From Bacillota bacterium (GTDB lineage Bacteria > Bacillota > Clostridia > Peptostreptococcales > Anaerovoracaceae), in the NCBI GenBank assembly GCA_016284485.1, contig JAEEOX010000122.1, forward strand, positions 1 through 8,194: a stretch of DNA of 8,194 bases. Direction: 5' to 3'. This document shows, piece by piece, positions 5,421 to 8,194 of this stretch (the stretch's first letter is position 1; every line of letters begins with the position of its first letter). The notes under the pieces are model-generated. The model worked only from the letters and a program-made list of their open reading frames with translations, had not been told where the DNA came from and made no database searches. A program made the position numbers and the translations under genes.

Positions 5421-6827
5421 ATGGAACAGAGAATTTTTGAAAACAGGGTGGAGGTCATAAAGTACAGGGTCCTCAGGGAACTTGCCCGCCAGACGTGGGC
5501 GGGAAACGACGCCTTCACGGCTTTCAATGAGATATCAAATGCGGTGGCCAAGAAGGGCGATCCTCCAATGAGCTGCTGCATCTACAAGGACAGAGCCATC
5601 ATAGCCGAGCGCATGAGGATAGGCCTGGGAGATTATCACGGAAGCAAGGATACTGTCCAGGTGGTGACCATCGCCTGCGATGAGTGTCCCAAGTCCGGCC
5701 ACATGATAACGGACCTTTGCAGGGGATGTGTGGCTCACAACTGCACTGAGGTATGCCCGAGAAACGCCATAGGTATAGACGAGAGAGGATACGCTCACAT
5801 AGACAAGGAGCGCTGCGTGGAATGCGGACGCTGTGCAACGGCCTGTAAGTATCAGGCCATAGTCAACATGAGAAGGCCCTGTGAACGGGTCTGCCCCACG
5901 GGAGCCATAGACATGGATGAAGAGGGAAGCGCCAGGATCGACCAGGATAAGTGCATCGTCTGCGGAGCCTGCGTGTACGAGTGCCCCTTCGGCGCCATGA
6001 ACGACATCTCCGGTATCGTGAGAGTCATTAATGCCATCAAAAACAAGTCAGAGGATCACAAGATCTTCGCTGCGGTGGCTCCTGCTGTTGCTGTGCAGTT
6101 CCCCGGAACCACTGTGGGACAGGTGTTCAGTGCAATCAAGTCTCTGGGCTTCGACGGTGTCTACGAGGTGGCCATGGGAGCCGACGAGACTGCAATAACT
6201 GAAGCAAAAGAGCTGAGGGAGAAGGGATTCCTCACCAGCTCATGCTGTCCTGCCTTCGTGGAATACGTGAACATAGAATTCCCGGAGCTCAGCAAGTATG
6301 TTTCGTCTACTCTTTCACCCATGGCTCTCACAGGAAAGGCCATCAAGGAGAAATATCCGGATTCCGAGGTGTTCTTCATCGGACCCTGCATCGCCAAAAA
6401 ATGGGAGATCAAGACTGACCGCGCGGAGAAATATATCGACAGAGCCCTTACTTTCATGGAGCTTCTGGCCCTTTTGGACAGCAGAGACATCGACATCTCA
6501 TCCATGGACGAGTATGAGCTGCAGGATGCCTCCAGATACGGCAGGGGCTTCGCCAAGTCCGGCGGAGTCACAGGCGCCATCACAAGAGCCATCAGGGAAC
6601 TGGGCTTTGACGACATGGAGTTCGAGCCGGTGATCGCCAACGGCGCCCAGGAGTGCAGAGCGGCTCTCATGAGAGCCAAGGCGGGCAAACTCAAGGGCAA
6701 CTTCATCGAGGGGATGATCTGCGAAGGCGGGTGCATCAAGGGTAACGGTACTCTGGTGAACAAGAAGAATCCGGACATGTACATCGATGACTACTGCAAT
6801 TCAGCCATAAAGCAGAACCTGCTGTGA
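5421..6827 (+). CDS. [FeFe] hydrogenase, group B type, with N-terminal ferredoxin-like domains
   Basis: A 468-residue cytoplasmic iron-sulfur enzyme. The N-terminal part has SCCIYKDRAI (51-60) and a cysteine-rich region CDEC, CRGC, C108, C112 (86-112), then CVECGRCATAC (132-142), RPCERVCP (152-159) and CIVCGACVYECP (178-189), enough for several [4Fe-4S] clusters. The C-terminal catalytic domain carries the three H-cluster motifs: TSSCCPAF (272-279), GPCIAKKWE (321-329) and EGMICEGGCIKG (430-441). Expected ligands are Cys276, Cys323, Cys434 and Cys438, with Cys275 as the likely proton-relay cysteine. Motif style and length match the monomeric group B (B1/B3) clostridial hydrogenases rather than bifurcating or PAS-sensory types. 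The family interconverts H2 and protons; the partner is probably ferredoxin. L3 has CIKGNG where CIGGxx is usual. GGAG at 5411-5414 precedes the ATG. Maturases HydEFG are not in the window. Confidence 0.93.
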   Translation: MEQRIFENRVEVIKYRVLRELARQTWAGNDAFTAFNEISNAVAKKGDPPMSCCIYKDRAIIAERMRIGLGDYHGSKDTVQVVTIACDECPKSGHMITDLCRGCVAHNCTEVCPRNAIGIDERGYAHIDKERCVECGRCATACKYQAIVNMRRPCERVCPTGAIDMDEEGSARIDQDKCIVCGACVYECPFGAMNDISGIVRVINAIKNKSEDHKIFAAVAPAVAVQFPGTTVGQVFSAIKSLGFDGVYEVAMGADETAITEAKELREKGFLTSSCCPAFVEYVNIEFPELSKYVSSTLSPMALTGKAIKEKYPDSEVFFIGPCIAKKWEIKTDRAEKYIDRALTFMELLALLDSRDIDISSMDEYELQDASRYGRGFAKSGGVTGAITRAIRELGFDDMEFEPVIANGAQECRAALMRAKAGKLKGNFIEGMICEGGCIKGNGTLVNKKNPDMYIDDYCNSAIKQNLL

Positions 6828-6872
6828 TTCTGTAAATGGTGTATGCGGCACAAAAAACATCAAACAAATTAG

Positions 6873-6902
6873 GATAAATCGCTGATTTTTTGCACATTTA
6901 TC
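6873..6902. promoter_or_regulatory. Inverted repeat GATAAAT-N16-ATTTATC, possible operator
   Basis: GATAAAT (6873-6879) and ATTTATC (6896-6902) form a perfect 7-bp inverted repeat just upstream of the M20 promoter -10. It overlaps the weak hairpin at 6876-6891, and the two cannot both form in RNA. The position would suit a regulator site; AT-rich sequence makes chance occurrence fairly likely. Confidence 0.3.
6876..6891 (+). terminator. Weak terminator-like hairpin after the hydrogenase gene
   Basis: AAATC (6876-6880) and GATTT (6884-6888) form a 5-bp stem with a GCT loop, running straight into a T-run (6886-6891). The stem is short and AT-rich, so termination would be inefficient. It is the only terminator-like element between the two transcription units. 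Confidence 0.3.
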
Positions 6903-6921
6903 GGTGTAATTATTGTAAAAT
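6890..6921 (+). promoter_or_regulatory. Probable promoter for the M20 peptidase unit
   Basis: TAAAAT (6916-6921) is a good -10 and lies in a GTAAAATACA block identical to that at the coaD promoter. The -35 is poor: TTGCAC (6890-6895) is 20 bp away, longer than ideal. An activator, or a different -35, may be involved. The leader to ATG 6960 would be about 30 nt. Confidence 0.5.
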
Positions 6922-6959
6922 ACATACTGTTGGAATTTTATTACGAAAGGAAGACGGAA

Positions 6960-8141
6960 ATGGCAAAGTATGAAGAATTAAAAGAAAAGATATTTGAAAC
7001 AGTAGCTGCTCATCATCCTGAAATGATAGCCTGCAATGATGACCTGGCGGACCATCCCGAGGTTTCCGCTCACGAATACAGATCATCCCAGAAACTTGTG
7101 GAGCTCCTGAGAGGCCACGGCTACGAGGTCGAGTATCCCTATGCAGGACTTGACACCGCCTTTAAAGCTGTTTACGGGTCCAATGATCACAAGTATAAAG
7201 TAGCTATACTGACAGAGTATGACGCTCTTCCTGAGATCGGACATGCCTGCGGACACTGCGTATCCGCTTCCATTTCCATCCTGGCAGGACTTTCACTTAA
7301 GGACCTTCAGGACGAACTTGATACTGACGTTCATGTGATCGGAACTCCCAACGAGGAGGAAGACGGGGCCAAGTGCACCATGGTGAAGCAGGGAGTCTTC
7401 AAGGGCTATGATATGGCCATCATGGTCCACCTGGACGACAGCAACAAACCTTACTGCACTCTGCTGGCTCTCGATTCATACATGTTCAACTTCCACGGTA
7501 AGGCCGCTCACGGAGCCGCCGCACCCTGGGAGGGCGTGAACGCTCTTAATGCTGCTCAGCTTTTCGTGCACGCTGTCGACTGCTACAGGCAGCACGTGAC
7601 TCCCGACGTAAGGATGCACGGCATCTACAGAAACGGAGGAGCGGCTCCCAACGTGGTTCCTGATGAAGCTTCCTACGAACTCTACACCAGGTCTGCCGAT
7701 AGAAAATATCTTAATAAGATCAATGAGAGAGTCGACCTCATGGCAGAGGGTGCATGCCTCATGACAGGCTGCACCTGGGACAAGTATCCCACAGCTCAGT
7801 CATATGACAACCTCATCATTAATCCTACCGGAGTAGCCGCCATCAGAGAGGTGTTCGACGAACTTGGAATCGAGGAGAATGCAGATCCGGACAAGCTTTT
7901 CGGCTCTTCAGACATCGGAAACGTTTCCTTCGAGTGTCCTGCCTTCCATCCCACCATCCAGATCGTTGACCAGGGTATTCCCATCCACACCAAGGGCTTT
8001 GAGGCTGCAGTCAGGTCTGAAAGGGGTCACGAGGCCATAGCTCTCGGCGCCAAACTCATCGCCTGTGATATCGCAAAAATATTTACTGACGAAGACAGGA
8101 TCGCTCAGATGAAAGCAGACTTCGAAAACACCAGGAAATGA
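6960..8141 (+). CDS. M20-family metallopeptidase / amidohydrolase (M20D, AbgB/ACY1L2-like)
   Basis: A 393-residue cytoplasmic zinc-dependent amide or peptide hydrolase. Features read from ATG 6960: DHPEVSAHEYRSSQKL (31-46), typical of M20D; the HACGH metal motif (95-99) with Cys97 and His99; the EEE segment (132-134) supplying catalytic Glu and a metal ligand; His157 in IMVHLD; a dimerisation-domain signature FHGKAAHGAAAPWEGVNA (178-195); SSDIGNVS (316-323); and His343 in IPIHT as the last ligand. Relatives include p-aminobenzoyl-glutamate hydrolase subunit B and ACY1L2-type dipeptidases; the exact substrate cannot be told. ATG 6960 has AAAGGAAG at 6946-6953; an upstream in-frame TTG (6930) lacks such a site and is rejected. 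The first codons are AT-rich and the gene uses many GCT and GGA codons, consistent with strong expression. A probable amidohydrolase gene starts 10 nt after the stop. Confidence 0.9.
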   Translation: MAKYEELKEKIFETVAAHHPEMIACNDDLADHPEVSAHEYRSSQKLVELLRGHGYEVEYPYAGLDTAFKAVYGSNDHKYKVAILTEYDALPEIGHACGHCVSASISILAGLSLKDLQDELDTDVHVIGTPNEEEDGAKCTMVKQGVFKGYDMAIMVHLDDSNKPYCTLLALDSYMFNFHGKAAHGAAAPWEGVNALNAAQLFVHAVDCYRQHVTPDVRMHGIYRNGGAAPNVVPDEASYELYTRSADRKYLNKINERVDLMAEGACLMTGCTWDKYPTAQSYDNLIINPTGVAAIREVFDELGIEENADPDKLFGSSDIGNVSFECPAFHPTIQIVDQGIPIHTKGFEAAVRSERGHEAIALGAKLIACDIAKIFTDEDRIAQMKADFENTRK

Positions 8142-8151
8142 GGAATGACCA

Positions 8152-8194
8152 ATGTTAGATATTTTGATCACTAACGGAAAATATCCCGACTTCA
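8152..8194 (+). CDS. Start of a probable amidohydrolase-family gene, cut by the window end
   Basis: Only 14 codons are present (MLDILITNGKYPDF), open to the window edge. ATG 8152 is preceded by AGGA (8141-8144) 7 nt upstream, overlapping the M20 stop codon, so translation is probably coupled. The hydrophobic strand followed by I-x-NG-K is the usual beginning of metal-dependent TIM-barrel amidohydrolases (dihydroorotase, cytosine deaminase and relatives), in which this strand opens the small beta-sandwich domain. Pairing with an M20 hydrolase would fit stepwise breakdown of an amide or cyclic nitrogen compound. The evidence is short, so family is tentative and function unknown. Confidence 0.5.
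   Translation, partial: MLDILITNGKYPDF

Larger units (their letters stand above)
6828..6959. other. AT-rich intergenic spacer between the hydrogenase and M20 genes
   Basis: This 132-bp gap is the largest in the window and markedly richer in A+T than its surroundings. It holds no ORF with a ribosome site. Its second half carries a weak hairpin with a T-run and a promoter-like element, listed separately; nothing recognisable lies in 6828-6870. Confidence 0.7.

Noticed and set aside
5485..5503. GC-rich hairpin CCCGCC/GGCGGG early in the hydrogenase gene
   Set aside because: Only 6 bp, no T-run follows, and it lies within ordinary codons; treated as chance.
6161..6784. A 207-codon open frame on the - strand inside the hydrogenase gene
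   Set aside because: It is antisense to conserved H-cluster motifs, and the Ser/Met/Leu-rich translation is typical of a shadow frame.
6930..6959. TTG start adding ten residues to the M20 protein
   Set aside because: There is no ribosome site ahead of it, while ATG 6960 has AAAGGAAG at proper spacing.
1..8194. A mobile element, CRISPR array, defence cassette or tRNA/rRNA gene
   Set aside because: No transposase, integrase, spaced repeats, attachment-like ends or cloverleaf patterns were seen; gene content is core metabolism and repair.

Overview
The window holds eight genes and part of a ninth. All are on the + strand and tightly packed. They read as chromosome from an anaerobic, moderate-GC Clostridia-type Firmicute. 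Supports for this are the recG-rsmD-coaD order with an Asp23/Gls24-like gene just before recG, strong AGGAGG-type ribosome sites, heavy use of AGG/AGA (Arg) and ATA (Ile) codons, a DHHW-type surface protein, and an oxygen-sensitive [FeFe] hydrogenase. The organism assignment is inference from gene content; no species can be named.

Region 1 (1-3343) appears to be one transcription unit. It runs from the 3' end of a DHHW-family (AlgX/AlgJ-like) protein, through a divergent Asp23/Gls24-like protein, to recG (branch-migrating helicase, GTG start) and rsmD (16S rRNA G966 methyltransferase). Gaps between genes are only 2-7 nt.

Region 2 (3344-6827) begins with a well-formed promoter embedded in a dyad and a 20-bp-period direct repeat. 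It drives coaD (phosphopantetheine adenylyltransferase), a coaD-linked coiled-coil protein of unknown function, an MBL-fold metallohydrolase that overlaps it by 4 nt, and a group B-type [FeFe] hydrogenase 19 nt further on. No terminator is visible between these genes, so the hydrogenase may be co-transcribed with housekeeping coaD.

Region 3 (6828-8194) starts with a 132-bp AT-rich spacer holding a second promoter-like element and inverted repeats. An M20-family metallopeptidase/amidohydrolase follows, and 10 nt later the first codons of a probable amidohydrolase-family gene that runs off the window. These two look like a small catabolic operon acting on amide or peptide-like substrates.

No tRNA, rRNA, CRISPR array, insertion sequence or phage gene was seen. 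Most of the window is ordinary core chromosome. The points worth a second look are the repeat-rich coaD promoter, two mutually exclusive hairpins at the start of the MBL gene, and the group B hydrogenase with its variant cluster-binding motif and its attachment to a coaD operon.
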